Notes under the pieces: generated by a model | What the model saw: the letters and a program-made list of their open reading frames with translations, nothing else | Databases searched by the model: none | Told to the model about the DNA's origin: nothing | DNA from: Millisia brevis NBRC 105863 | GTDB taxonomy: Bacteria; Actinomycetota; Actinomycetes; Mycobacteriales; Mycobacteriaceae | Direction of reading: 5' to 3' | DNA length: 64,000 bases | Assembly (NCBI RefSeq): GCF_001552615.1 | Contig: NZ_BCRN01000019.1 | Span: 27,166-91,165, forward strand | Translations under genes and position numbers: made by a program | Shown here: in pieces, positions 19,068 through 26,901 of the stretch | Position numbering within the stretch: the stretch's first letter is position 1 | Layout of the letters: the number at the start of each line of letters is the position of its first letter

Positions 19068-19559
19068 ATGACCGCCGCGCGCGTGCGCCTGTTCGCCGAC
19101 GAGTTGACCGTCGGAGCGTCCTTCCCGTTCGAACCGTACGAGGTGACCGAACGCGAGATCCTCGACTTCGCCGGACGGTGGGATCCGCAGTGGTTCCACC
19201 TCGAGCCGGTCGCGGCGCGCAGCGGCCCCTTCCAGGGCCTGATCGCCAGCGGAATCCAGACCCTGGCGATCGCCCAGCGCCTGTCGGTCCTGGCGGCCTA
19301 CGGCCACTGGCAGGTGATCGCCGGCCGCGAGTTGCACTCGCTCCGATTCCGCCGGCCGGTGCGCCCCGGGATGACGTTGACCGGCGCGGTCGAGATCACC
19401 GCGATCACCCCCGATCGACCCGCCCCCGGTCGCGCCGACCGCTCGCTGGTCTCCGTCGCGATCGACCTGATCGATTCCGGGGCGACCGACCCCCGCGGCA
19501 GCACGGTTCTGTCCGGTGCGATGGACATGTTTGTCGCGCGGCGATCGACCGCTTCGTAG
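19068..19559 (+). CDS. MaoC-like dehydratase-domain protein
   Basis: 163 residues, starting 8 nt after yajQ. The hotdog hydratase pattern is visible: FAGRWDPQWFHLEPVAARSGPFQGLIASGIQTLAIAQRL, with D and H in the usual catalytic positions of MaoC proteins, then a hot-dog beta sheet (HSLRFRRPVRPGMTLTGAVEI). Similar stand-alone proteins hydrate 2-enoyl thioesters. Probably co-transcribed with yajQ. Pathway unknown. Confidence 0.88.
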   Translation: MTAARVRLFADELTVGASFPFEPYEVTEREILDFAGRWDPQWFHLEPVAARSGPFQGLIASGIQTLAIAQRLSVLAAYGHWQVIAGRELHSLRFRRPVRPGMTLTGAVEITAITPDRPAPGRADRSLVSVAIDLIDSGATDPRGSTVLSGAMDMFVARRSTAS

Positions 19560-19654
19560 GCGTCGTACCCGAGTAGGCTCCGGTTCGCCCGGCGTACAGC
19601 CCGCGCCGATCCCGGCCTGTGCCGGTCCGCGCACACCTCGTCTCGGAGGTATCC

Positions 19655-20620
19655 GTGAGTTCGCTCTCCCCCACGTCGACGGCCGCGAAGATCACGACCG
19701 AACCGCAATATGTCGAGGCGCCGCTGAGCGTTGCCGCGACCTTTCTGGTGCTGACCATCAACGACGGCGACGCCGCCCTGGCGACCGCCCGAGCGGTGGT
19801 GGCCGCGACCGGCGACCTGATCAAAGACATTCGCAGCCGCTCGCTGCACGGCAATTTCACCTGCAATGTCGGGATTTCCCGGCGCGTCTGGGACGGTCTG
19901 ACCGCCGGCGCGCCGCTCCCCGCGGAACTGGCCGAATTCCGGGAGATCAAAGGAGCCGAGCACACCGCGGTCTCCACCCCCGGTGACCTGCTCTATCACA
20001 TCCGCTCGGAGTCGGCGGACCTCAACGTCGAATTCGAGAAGCTGCTGCTGGAGGCATTCGGCGGCGCGGTGACCACCGTCGACGAGGTCACCGGCTTCCG
20101 CTACTTCGACGGGCGTGATCTGCTCGAGTTCATCGACGGCACCGCCAACCCCGAGGGCGCCGACCTCGCGGTATCGACCCTGGTCGGCGACGAGGATCCC
20201 GCCTATGCGGGCGGCAGCTATGTCGTCATCCAGAAGTACCTGCACAACCTCGGCGACTGGCGCAGGGAGTCGACCGAGACGCAGGAGCAGATCATCGGCC
20301 GGACCAAGTTCGACAACGTCGAGCTACCGGATGCGACCGAGGGACAGAAGTCCCACAAGACGCTGTGCACGATCACCGACGCCGCCGGCGAACACGACAT
20401 CCTGCGCGACAACATGCCCTTCGCCCGCCCCGGCCGCGGTGAGTACGGCACGTACTTCATCGGCTACTCGCGGCACGTCTGGGTGATCGAGAAGATGCTC
20501 GAGCGCATGTTCATCGGCGATCCCCCACCGCTGCACGACCGCATTCTCGACTTCTCGACCGCGGTCACCGGGGCGAGCTTCTTCGTCCCGCCGCGCGCCT
20601 TCCTCGCCGGCCTCGGCTGA
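19655..20620 (+). CDS. Dye-decolorising (DyP-type) haem peroxidase
   Basis: 321 residues from GTG 19655 with GGAGG a few bases upstream. The DyP signature GxxDG is present as FIDGTANP (catalytic Asp at 161). A His in GSYVVIQKYLHNL is the likely proximal haem ligand. A distal Arg is expected in the FIGYSR segment. No Tat or Sec signal, so it is cytoplasmic and B-class-like. The C-terminus ends FLAGLG and lacks a recognisable encapsulin-targeting peptide, and no encapsulin gene is adjacent. It converges with the MFS gene 8 bases away. Confidence 0.93.
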   Translation: MSSLSPTSTAAKITTEPQYVEAPLSVAATFLVLTINDGDAALATARAVVAATGDLIKDIRSRSLHGNFTCNVGISRRVWDGLTAGAPLPAELAEFREIKGAEHTAVSTPGDLLYHIRSESADLNVEFEKLLLEAFGGAVTTVDEVTGFRYFDGRDLLEFIDGTANPEGADLAVSTLVGDEDPAYAGGSYVVIQKYLHNLGDWRRESTETQEQIIGRTKFDNVELPDATEGQKSHKTLCTITDAAGEHDILRDNMPFARPGRGEYGTYFIGYSRHVWVIEKMLERMFIGDPPPLHDRILDFSTAVTGASFFVPPRAFLAGLG

Positions 20621-20627
20621 TCACGCC

Positions 20628-21836
20628 TCAGCGCCCGTCCGGCCCGGCCCGATCGGGTTCGCGGGCGGCGGGCAGCACCCCGAGGGCGAAGATCGCGGTG
20701 ACCCCGACGATCAGCAGGGCGCGCAGCAGCCCGATGTGGTCGCCCAGGAAGCCGAGCAGCGGCGGGCCGGCGAGGAAGGCGGTGTAGCCGATGGTCGCCA
20801 CCACGCTCATCCGGGCGGACGCGCGTTCCGGGTCGTCGGCGGCGGCGCTCATGCCGACCGGGAAGCCCAGGCTCGCGCCGAGTCCCCAGATCGCCGCGCC
20901 GACGAAGGCCAGGACCGGGCCGCCGAAGGAGACCAGCAGGGCGCCGACGATCGCGCAGGCGAAGAGCACCCGCAGCACCGCGACCCGCCCGTAGCGATCG
21001 AGCAGCCCGGTGCCGACCACGCGGCCGAGGGTCATCGCGATCAGGAACGTCGCGTAGCCGAGCACGCCGACCCAGCGCGGCAGGTCGTAGCCCTCGGCGA
21101 GCGCGGTGGCCAGCCAGTCGTTGGCGGTGCCCTCGGTGAACGCCGCGGCCAGCACGATCAGACCGATCAGCAGGGTGCGCGGCCGTGTCCACTCCGACCG
21201 GCCACCGCCACCCGCCGGCTCCTCGACGCGCTCGTCGACGAGGAAGTCTCGGCGGAACCAGCCGGCGAGCGCGCAGTAGAGCGCGACGATCACCGCGAGG
21301 TGCACCAGCAGCGATATCTCGAAGCCGCTGGCGAGCGCGCCGATCAGTGCGCCGAGCACCGTGCCCACGCTGAAGGCGGCGTGGAATCGCGGCATGATCG
21401 AGCGGCCGAGTCGACGTTCGACCAGCGCGGCCTGCAGGTTCATCGACACGTCGTAGATCCCGTTGGACATGCCGGCGACGAAGAAGCCGACCACCAGCAC
21501 CGGCAGCGAGTGCAGAACGCTGATCGCGGTGCCGATCACCAGCAGGCCGACCGACATGCCGAAGCCTGCGGTCACCAGCACCCGGGAGCTGCCGAAGCGG
21601 CCGACCAACCGGCCCGAGATCGGTAGACCGATCATCGCGCCGGCGGAGACCGCGAGCAGCGCGGCGCCGAGCGACCCCGGTGTCAGATTCAGCGCGGCGC
21701 GGATGTCGGGGATGCGCGAGAGGAATCCGACCAGCAACATGCCGTTGATCCCGAACGCGGCGTACACGCTGTTGCGCGCGGCGATCACCTCGCGATCGGC
21801 CGCGCTGCCCACCCCGTCGATGCCGGTCGCGTTCAT
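20628..21836 (-). CDS. MFS transporter
   Basis: 402 residues from ATG 21836. Twelve hydrophobic helices are spread across the protein. The MFS loop 2-3 motif appears as GLPISGRLVGRFGSSRVL. An N-terminal SRIPDIRAALNLTPGSLGAALLAVSAG segment resembles the YbjJ/fucose-permease-like group. The substrate cannot be assigned. It diverges from the small membrane protein/XRE pair at 22026. Confidence 0.9.
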   Translation of the reverse strand: MNATGIDGVGSAADREVIAARNSVYAAFGINGMLLVGFLSRIPDIRAALNLTPGSLGAALLAVSAGAMIGLPISGRLVGRFGSSRVLVTAGFGMSVGLLVIGTAISVLHSLPVLVVGFFVAGMSNGIYDVSMNLQAALVERRLGRSIMPRFHAAFSVGTVLGALIGALASGFEISLLVHLAVIVALYCALAGWFRRDFLVDERVEEPAGGGGRSEWTRPRTLLIGLIVLAAAFTEGTANDWLATALAEGYDLPRWVGVLGYATFLIAMTLGRVVGTGLLDRYGRVAVLRVLFACAIVGALLVSFGGPVLAFVGAAIWGLGASLGFPVGMSAAADDPERASARMSVVATIGYTAFLAGPPLLGFLGDHIGLLRALLIVGVTAIFALGVLPAAREPDRAGPDGR

Positions 21837-21939
21837 CCCCCACCCCTTCCGCCGCATTGCTCGCCGAACGCGACCCCGCTCTCGCAGCTCACCCCACACA
21901 GTGCCATACCACCGCCCCGATTCCCGAAGTCAAAGACGC

Positions 21940-21968
21940 TTGACACGATGACAAGTGAGTTTTACATT
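21940..21968 (+). promoter_or_regulatory. Sigma70-type promoter of the membrane protein/XRE pair
   Basis: TTGACA (21940-21945), 17-nt spacer, TACATT (21963-21968): a near-consensus housekeeping promoter. A quasi-palindrome CTTGACACGATGACAAG (21939-21955) overlaps the -35 element. The half site ATGACAAG recurs at 21975-21982, 27 bases on. These are good operator candidates for the XRE regulator encoded downstream. The predicted transcript starts at about 21975. Confidence 0.7.
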
Positions 21969-22025
21969 CGGGATATGACAAGCAAGCTTTCCATCACGAC
22001 CTCCGAGGGAAAGGCAGGGGCCGTC

Positions 22026-22409
22026 ATGACCACACCCCGTCCGGCTCACCGTTATCTGCGCGATCTGGCGATCGCGATCGTCGTCTACTGCGCCCTGCTC
22101 GCCCTGTCGCTCTTTCTGATCGGCCGGGTATCCGAGGGCATCGTCCAATGGCTGGTGATGATGATTCCGCTGCCCGCGCTGGTAGCGGTGGCCGTTGCGG
22201 TGCTGCGCCAGATCCGCGGCAGCGACGAATTGGAATCCCGGATCACCATCGAGGCGATGGCGATCGGATTCGCGATCGGCTCGCTGGCGACCTTCACCTA
22301 CGGCCTGCTGCAGATCGCCGGTGCGCCGAATCTGTCGTGGACGCTGGTCTGGCCGGTCTACGCGGCCGGCTGGATCATCGGCACGGCGGTCGTCCGGCTG
22401 CGGTACTGA
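22026..22409 (+). CDS. Small multi-pass membrane protein paired with XRE regulator
   Basis: 127 residues with about four transmembrane helices (IAIVVYCALLALSLFLI, WLVMMIPLPALVAVAVAVL, AIGFAIGSLATFTYGLL, TLVWPVYAAGWIIGTAVV). I chose ATG 22026 with AGGGG 5 nt upstream; an in-frame ATG at 21975 sits exactly at the predicted transcription start and is an alternative leaderless start. This architecture, a four-helix protein followed directly by a 64-residue Cro/C1-type regulator, is common in bacteria; the membrane protein may sense or modulate the regulator. Function unknown. Confidence 0.8.
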   Translation: MTTPRPAHRYLRDLAIAIVVYCALLALSLFLIGRVSEGIVQWLVMMIPLPALVAVAVAVLRQIRGSDELESRITIEAMAIGFAIGSLATFTYGLLQIAGAPNLSWTLVWPVYAAGWIIGTAVVRLRY

Positions 22410-22427
22410 CATCCGCCGGTACCCGAG

Positions 22428-22622
22428 ATGGACAACATCGTTCGCCGGCTGCGCACCGAGCGCGGCTGGACCCAGGCGGAACTGGCCGAACACCTAGGCG
22501 TCAGCCGCCAGACGGTCAACTCCCTCGAGAAGGGCCGCTACGACCCCAGCCTCCCGCTGGCCTTCCGGATCGCGCGAGTCCTGGGCAGGCCGATCGAGGA
22601 GATCTTCCTCGACGAGCAGTAA
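22428..22622 (+). CDS. XRE-family helix-turn-helix regulator
   Basis: 64 residues, almost entirely a Cro/C1 helix-turn-helix: RRLRTERGWTQAELAEHLGVSRQTVNSLEKGRYDPSLPLAFRIARVLGRPIEEIF. It lies 18 nt after the membrane protein and so shares its promoter; autoregulation at the repeats near 21939-21982 is likely. Confidence 0.93.
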   Translation: MDNIVRRLRTERGWTQAELAEHLGVSRQTVNSLEKGRYDPSLPLAFRIARVLGRPIEEIFLDEQ

Positions 22623-22633
22623 CGTCACCACCC

Positions 22634-23431
22634 GTGGATCCCTCGAGCCGCGGCATCCTGTTCCCGGCCCGCCTGCCGACCTTCCGGCGCATCGAGCCGG
22701 CGGCGGCATTGGCCGAGGTCGTGCGGTGGTTCTGGATTCCGGAATGGGATATCGCACCCGGCCGGGTCTCCCGCCAACATGTGGTCGCCTTCCCCGCGTG
22801 CAACCTGGTGATCGGCTCCGACGAGGTCGGTCTGGCCGGGCCGTCGACCACCGCCGGCCATCGGGATCTGGTCGGTACGGGGTGGGTGGTCGGAGCTCTC
22901 CTGCGGCCCGCGGCCACCGCGGCCTTCGTCGACGACCCGGCCGCGATCCGGGACTCCTACCAGCCGGTCGATCTGCCGACCCCGGTGATCGATGCGGTGC
23001 GCACCGCGATGGCCGGGCCGGCGCCGCAGCGCTACGACGCCGCGATCGCCGCGTTCGGAGGCTGGCTGTCCGAAACGGTGCCGCCGCCGCAGGCCGAGGC
23101 GGTGCTGGCCAACCGCATGGCCGACCTGCTCGACGCCGACCCGACCGTCCGCACGGTCGAGGACGCCGCCGCCCGTCTGCACACCTCCGCACGCACGCTG
23201 CAACGGCTGGCGAAGCGGTACGTCGGGCTCTCCCCCGGCGCGATGATCCGACGCCGCCGTCTACAGGAGGCGGCCGAGCGGGTGCGCACCGAGCCGACGC
23301 TCGATCTCGCAGTGGTGGCCGCCGACCTCGGCTACGCCGACCACGCCCATCTGACCAAGGACTTCCGCACGGTGCTCGGCTTCACCCCGAGCGCCTACCG
23401 GGCCGCCGAACCGCCCCGCACCGACTCCTGA
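22634..23431 (+). CDS. AraC-family transcriptional regulator
   Basis: 265 residues from GTG 22634, 11 nt after the XRE gene. The N-terminal DUF6597-like sensing region (RIEPAAALAEVVRWFWIPEW, FPACNLVIG) is followed by the C-terminal double HTH of AraC: VEDAAARLHTSARTLQRLAKRYVGLSPGAMIRRRRLQEAAERV and LDLAVVAADLGYADHAHLTKDFRTVLGFTPSAYR. The target and ligand are unknown. It converges with the DUF2127 gene, overlapping it by 37 bases at the 3' ends. Confidence 0.93.
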   Translation: MDPSSRGILFPARLPTFRRIEPAAALAEVVRWFWIPEWDIAPGRVSRQHVVAFPACNLVIGSDEVGLAGPSTTAGHRDLVGTGWVVGALLRPAATAAFVDDPAAIRDSYQPVDLPTPVIDAVRTAMAGPAPQRYDAAIAAFGGWLSETVPPPQAEAVLANRMADLLDADPTVRTVEDAAARLHTSARTLQRLAKRYVGLSPGAMIRRRRLQEAAERVRTEPTLDLAVVAADLGYADHAHLTKDFRTVLGFTPSAYRAAEPPRTDS

Positions 23432-24213
23432 TCGGACCCCACCGGCCCGGCCGATCGCTCGATCTCGATCAATGACCGGCCGTGCAACTGCGCCTCCCGT
23501 GCCGCCAGGCCGCCGCGCACGCCGAACAGCCGCTTCGTCCACACCAGGTAGACGACCAGGAAGACGTTGACCACCAGCGCGGCGACCCGCAGGAAGGTGA
23601 TCCGGTCGATCAACTCGTAGACCTCGAAGGGAATGAATATCGAGGTCGCGACCACCGCGACGTATTCGCCCCAGCGTTTGCCGGACCACAAGCCGATCGC
23701 CTCGACCAGTTCGAGCGCACCGAGCGCGAGGACGAACAACCCGATCCCGAGGATCGTCGAGGTGCCGGCGTTGAGCACCGACTCGATGCGATGCATCATC
23801 GGCAGATCGCCGATCGTGACACCCAACCGGTCGGCGATCGGCTGCAATAGCGGCACATAGGACTCGACCGTCGACTGCAGGTGCGCGCGCTGCCCCTGGA
23901 ACCACCAGATCCCGGCGGCCAGGGCGATCAGGATCACCCCGCGCAGCAGCCGTTCGACGGCGAGAACCCGCAGGATGACCAAGTCCCGCAGGGCGGCGCC
24001 GCGCAGCACCATCGGGGCCTGGTCGGCGGGCCCGCTCCCGTGCGGCTCGCCGAGTACGTAGTCCCCGCAGCGCAGGCATCGCCAGGCGGTCCCGCGCGGG
24101 GCCTCGACCGACAGCCGCCCGGCCAGATCGGCCTCGGTCGGGGCATAGGTGACGTGCCCACGAATCCCGCAGGCCACCAGGTCGAAACCGTCGCGCACGT
24201 CGCGAGCGCTCAT
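23395..24213 (-). CDS. DUF2127 family membrane protein
   Basis: 272 residues. The N-terminal ~55 residues hold cysteines (CGIRGH, CLRCGDY) resembling a small zinc-binding or zinc-ribbon-like part. The rest has DUF2127 features: ERLLRGVILIALAAGIWWF, a loop with GDLPMM, then ALELVEAIGLWSGKRWGEYVAVVATSIFIPFEVYEL and VNVFLVVYLVWTKRLFG. At least four membrane helices. Function unknown. The 3' end overlaps the AraC gene. Confidence 0.88.
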   Translation of the reverse strand: MSARDVRDGFDLVACGIRGHVTYAPTEADLAGRLSVEAPRGTAWRCLRCGDYVLGEPHGSGPADQAPMVLRGAALRDLVILRVLAVERLLRGVILIALAAGIWWFQGQRAHLQSTVESYVPLLQPIADRLGVTIGDLPMMHRIESVLNAGTSTILGIGLFVLALGALELVEAIGLWSGKRWGEYVAVVATSIFIPFEVYELIDRITFLRVAALVVNVFLVVYLVWTKRLFGVRGGLAAREAQLHGRSLIEIERSAGPVGSDQESVRGGSAAR

Positions 24214-24238
24214 GTCGGCAAATCTACGCTCGCCGCCG

Positions 24239-25753
24239 TCAGGCGGTTTGTTTGCGCACCAGGGTGAAGATGCCCGCGGAGGCGACCACCAGCAGGCCGG
24301 TCGCGATCATCGAGGCGGTCGCCGCGCCGGCGTCGAAGGCGGTCGCGGCCGCGGTGACCAGATCCGACGAGGCCGGCTCGGGCAGCGTCCGGGCGACGTC
24401 GACCGCGCCGGCGAGGGTTTCGCGGGCGGCGGCGGCCTGCTCAGCGTCGATACCGGCCGGCGGCTGCAGGGTGCCGCGGTAGATGCCGGTCAGCACGCCG
24501 CCGAGGACGGTGACCCCCAGGACGGTGCCCAGCTCGTAGGCGGTCTCCGAGACCGCGGCGGCCGCGCCGGCCTTGGTGGGCGGCACATTGGCCAACATGA
24601 TGTCGTTCGAGGTGGTGCCGGTCGCGCCGGAGCCGATCCCGATCAGCAGGTAGGCGATCGCGATGGTGGCGATGGTGGCGCTGCCGCTGGTCGCCGCGGT
24701 GAGCGCGTAGGCGGTCGCGGCCAGCAGCAGGCCGGTGACCAGGGCGATCCCCGGGCGCACATATCGCACGATCCGCACGACGGCGAAGCCGACGATCACG
24801 TTGGCGATCGCGCCGGGCACCAGGGCCCAGGCGGCCTGGAAGGGCGTCAATCCCGCGATCAACTGCAGGTGCTGGGCGGCGAAGAAGAGGAAGCCGGTGA
24901 TGCCCATCAGGTTGACCAGGTTGGCCAGGATCGAGCCGGTGAATCCGGGGTTGCGGAACAGGCGGATGTCGAGCATCGGGTTCTCCCGGTGCAGCAGCCG
25001 GTACGCGAGCAGCGCGCCGGAACCGACCCCGATCAGCAGTCCGGCGACGGCGATGACGTCGACCCCGTGACCGGCGACGTGCTTGATCGCGTAGACCATC
25101 GGGGCGAGGGTGGTCGCCGACAGCACGATCGAGCCGATGTCGACGGGCCCCGGGTCCGGGTCGCGGTACTCGTCGATCAGCTTGGGTGCGCCGAGCAGCA
25201 GCGGGATCGACAGCGGCACGGCCAGCAGGAAGATCGCCGGCCAGCCGAAGCCGCCGACCAGCCAGCCGCCGATGATCGGGCCGAGCGCGGCGCCGGAGGC
25301 GAAGCCGGTGGTCAGCACGGCGATCGCGATACGTCGCCGGCTGCGATCGTGGAACATCGAGCGGACCAGCGAGTGTGTGGCGGGCAGGATGACCGCGCCG
25401 AAGACGCCGGTGGCGATGCGCGCGGCGAGCAGCAGTTCCGCGGTGGGCGCGAAGGCCGCGCCGATCGACGCCAGGGCGAAGCCGCCGACGCCGACCATCA
25501 GGGTGCGGCGCCGGCCCAGGCGGTCGCCGAGATTGCCGCCGGCGACCAGCAGGCTGCACAGGACCAGCGGGTAGACGTCGATCAACCACAGTTGCTGGGT
25601 CGCGGTCGGCTGCAGGTCGGCGGCGATCGCCGGCAGCGCGAAGTTGAGCACGGTGTTGTCGATCGTCACCAACAGCACGGGAAGTAGGAGCAGCCCGACG
25701 GCCACCCATGCGCGATTCCCGGCCCGTGCGGCGGGAGCGATATCAACAGTCAC
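24239..25753 (-). CDS. MFS drug-efflux transporter (DHA2/EmrB-QacA type)
   Basis: 504 residues, fourteen-helix class. Motif A NLGDRLGRRRTLMVG lies after helix 2. A DHA2-type segment LWLIDVYPLVLCSLLVAGG and motif C-like GAALGPIIGGWL are present. GTG start at 25753. Its promoter region faces the TetR gene at 25812 across a palindrome, so it is almost certainly the TetR target. The likely role is export of a toxic hydrophobic compound. Confidence 0.95.
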   Translation of the reverse strand: MTVDIAPAARAGNRAWVAVGLLLLPVLLVTIDNTVLNFALPAIAADLQPTATQQLWLIDVYPLVLCSLLVAGGNLGDRLGRRRTLMVGVGGFALASIGAAFAPTAELLLAARIATGVFGAVILPATHSLVRSMFHDRSRRRIAIAVLTTGFASGAALGPIIGGWLVGGFGWPAIFLLAVPLSIPLLLGAPKLIDEYRDPDPGPVDIGSIVLSATTLAPMVYAIKHVAGHGVDVIAVAGLLIGVGSGALLAYRLLHRENPMLDIRLFRNPGFTGSILANLVNLMGITGFLFFAAQHLQLIAGLTPFQAAWALVPGAIANVIVGFAVVRIVRYVRPGIALVTGLLLAATAYALTAATSGSATIATIAIAYLLIGIGSGATGTTSNDIMLANVPPTKAGAAAAVSETAYELGTVLGVTVLGGVLTGIYRGTLQPPAGIDAEQAAAARETLAGAVDVARTLPEPASSDLVTAAATAFDAGAATASMIATGLLVVASAGIFTLVRKQTA

Positions 25754-25760
25754 CGCGCTA

Positions 25761-25782
25761 CTGTACCGGACGTCCGGTGCAG
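25761..25782. promoter_or_regulatory. TetR operator between efflux pump and regulator
   Basis: Perfect 14-bp palindrome ACCGGACGTCCGGT (25765-25778), extended to a 22-bp palindrome from 25761 to 25782 with one mismatched pair. It lies 7 bases upstream of the pump start and 29 bases upstream of the TetR start. Confidence 0.75.
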
Positions 25783-25811
25783 TCCATGGTGAATCTCGTT
25801 ACCATGGCCCG

Positions 25812-26381
25812 ATGGAGCCGGAGAGCACGACGCGGGAGACCATCCTCGACGCCTTTCGCGACCTCGTGGTCGAGGACGGGGAGCGAGCGGCGACCATCGC
25901 GGCGACCGCCGCGCGCGCGGGTGTCTCCAAGGGCGGATTGTTCTACCACTTCCCCAGCCGTGACGCCCTCGCCGACGCCTTGATCCTGCGCCTGGCCGCG
26001 GTCAACGCCCAGCACTGCGAACGCATCCGCACCGCCGCCGAGGGGCCGATCGCCTACTTCCTGCGCGACGCGATCGCCCTGGGCACCCCGCTCGACCTGG
26101 CGTTGACCGCCGTCACCCGGCTCGACCAGTCCGGCCGCCATCCCGAGGCGCGACCCGCCCTCGAAGCGGTGGTCAACCAGTGGCGCGACACCCTGACCGA
26201 CGTTCTCGGCGATCCGGTGGTCGCCCGCATCGTCCAGGTCCTCGGCGACGGACTGTTCTTCAACAGCAGCCTCGCCGGCTCGTCCGACGCGGTGGTCGCC
26301 TCGCGGGTCACCCCGGACGAACTCGAGCACATGATCGCCACGATCGAGTCGATGTCCGCGCCTTCGCCGTCGCACCCCTGA
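25812..26381 (+). CDS. TetR-family transcriptional repressor
   Basis: 189 residues. N-terminal HTH at about 8-55: TRETILDAFRDLVVEDGERAATIAATAARAGVSKGGLFYHFPSRDALADALI, the textbook TetR recognition-helix region. The remaining helical domain is the ligand pocket (TetR_C_37-like: LDQSGRHPEARPALEAVVNQWRDTL). Divergent from the DHA2 pump, with the palindrome between them; probably represses both. Confidence 0.95.
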   Translation: MEPESTTRETILDAFRDLVVEDGERAATIAATAARAGVSKGGLFYHFPSRDALADALILRLAAVNAQHCERIRTAAEGPIAYFLRDAIALGTPLDLALTAVTRLDQSGRHPEARPALEAVVNQWRDTLTDVLGDPVVARIVQVLGDGLFFNSSLAGSSDAVVASRVTPDELEHMIATIESMSAPSPSHP

Positions 26382-26446
26382 CCCCGGAGGACGTCCCGAA
26401 CGTGCGACAGGTCACACCAACGTAGTAGATACGTGCTCACATGCGC

Positions 26447-26469
26447 ACGCATATTATCTGCGTATGCGT
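26447..26469 (+). promoter_or_regulatory. Metal-responsive operator/promoter of the ArsR-ATPase operon
   Basis: Inverted repeat ACGCATA (26447-26453) and TATGCGT (26463-26469) with a -10-like TATTAT (26452-26457) between the arms. The -10 ends 6 bases before the ATG at 26464, which itself lies in the right arm, so the mRNA should be leaderless and a bound ArsR dimer would cover the promoter. Confidence 0.6.
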
Positions 26470-26901
26470 GAAGATAACCGATCATGCAGCTTCGGACCCG
26501 ATAGCGCGTACGTCGATCTGGCGGCCGAGGTCTTCCGGCTGCTCTCGGACCCGACCAGGATCCGGATCATCCTCGCCCTGCGCGACCACGGGGAGCTGTC
26601 GGTCAACCAGCTCGCCGAGGTGATCGGCAAGACGCCGACCACGACGTCCCAGCACCTGGCCAAGATGCGCTGGGGCCGGGTGGTCGGGGTACGCCAGGAC
26701 GGCACCCGGGTCTTCTACCGACTGATCGACGACGAGGCCCGCGAACTGGTGGCACTGGCGGTCTTCCACGCCGAACGCGCCCTGGGTGACGGCACCGCGC
26801 ACGAGCGGGCCGGCGTGCCCGCGGACGCGGTTCCCACCGCGCCGCGCTGCCCGGTCGCCCGCCCGACCGGCCCGAATACGAACGAGGAGACCGCCCCGTG
26901 A
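26464..26901 (+). CDS. ArsR/SmtB-family metal-sensing repressor
   Basis: 145 residues. Winged HTH: VDLAAEVFRLLSDPTRIRIILALRDHGELSVNQLAEVIGKTPTTTSQHLAKMR, then the wing GVRQDGTRVFYRL. Possible metal ligands are Cys8 near the N-terminus, Asp/Glu and His in the last helix (VALAVFHAERALGDGTAHER) and a C-terminal Cys; the combination of N-terminal and alpha-5 ligands recalls NmtR/KmtR (Ni/Co sensors) more than the Cys-rich CmtR, which is inference. The stop overlaps the ATPase start (GTGA). Confidence 0.93.
   Translation: MREDNRSCSFGPDSAYVDLAAEVFRLLSDPTRIRIILALRDHGELSVNQLAEVIGKTPTTTSQHLAKMRWGRVVGVRQDGTRVFYRLIDDEARELVALAVFHAERALGDGTAHERAGVPADAVPTAPRCPVARPTGPNTNEETAP

Noticed and set aside
19655..20620. 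DyP-encapsulin nanocompartment
   Set aside because: No encapsulin gene and no targeting tail on the DyP protein.
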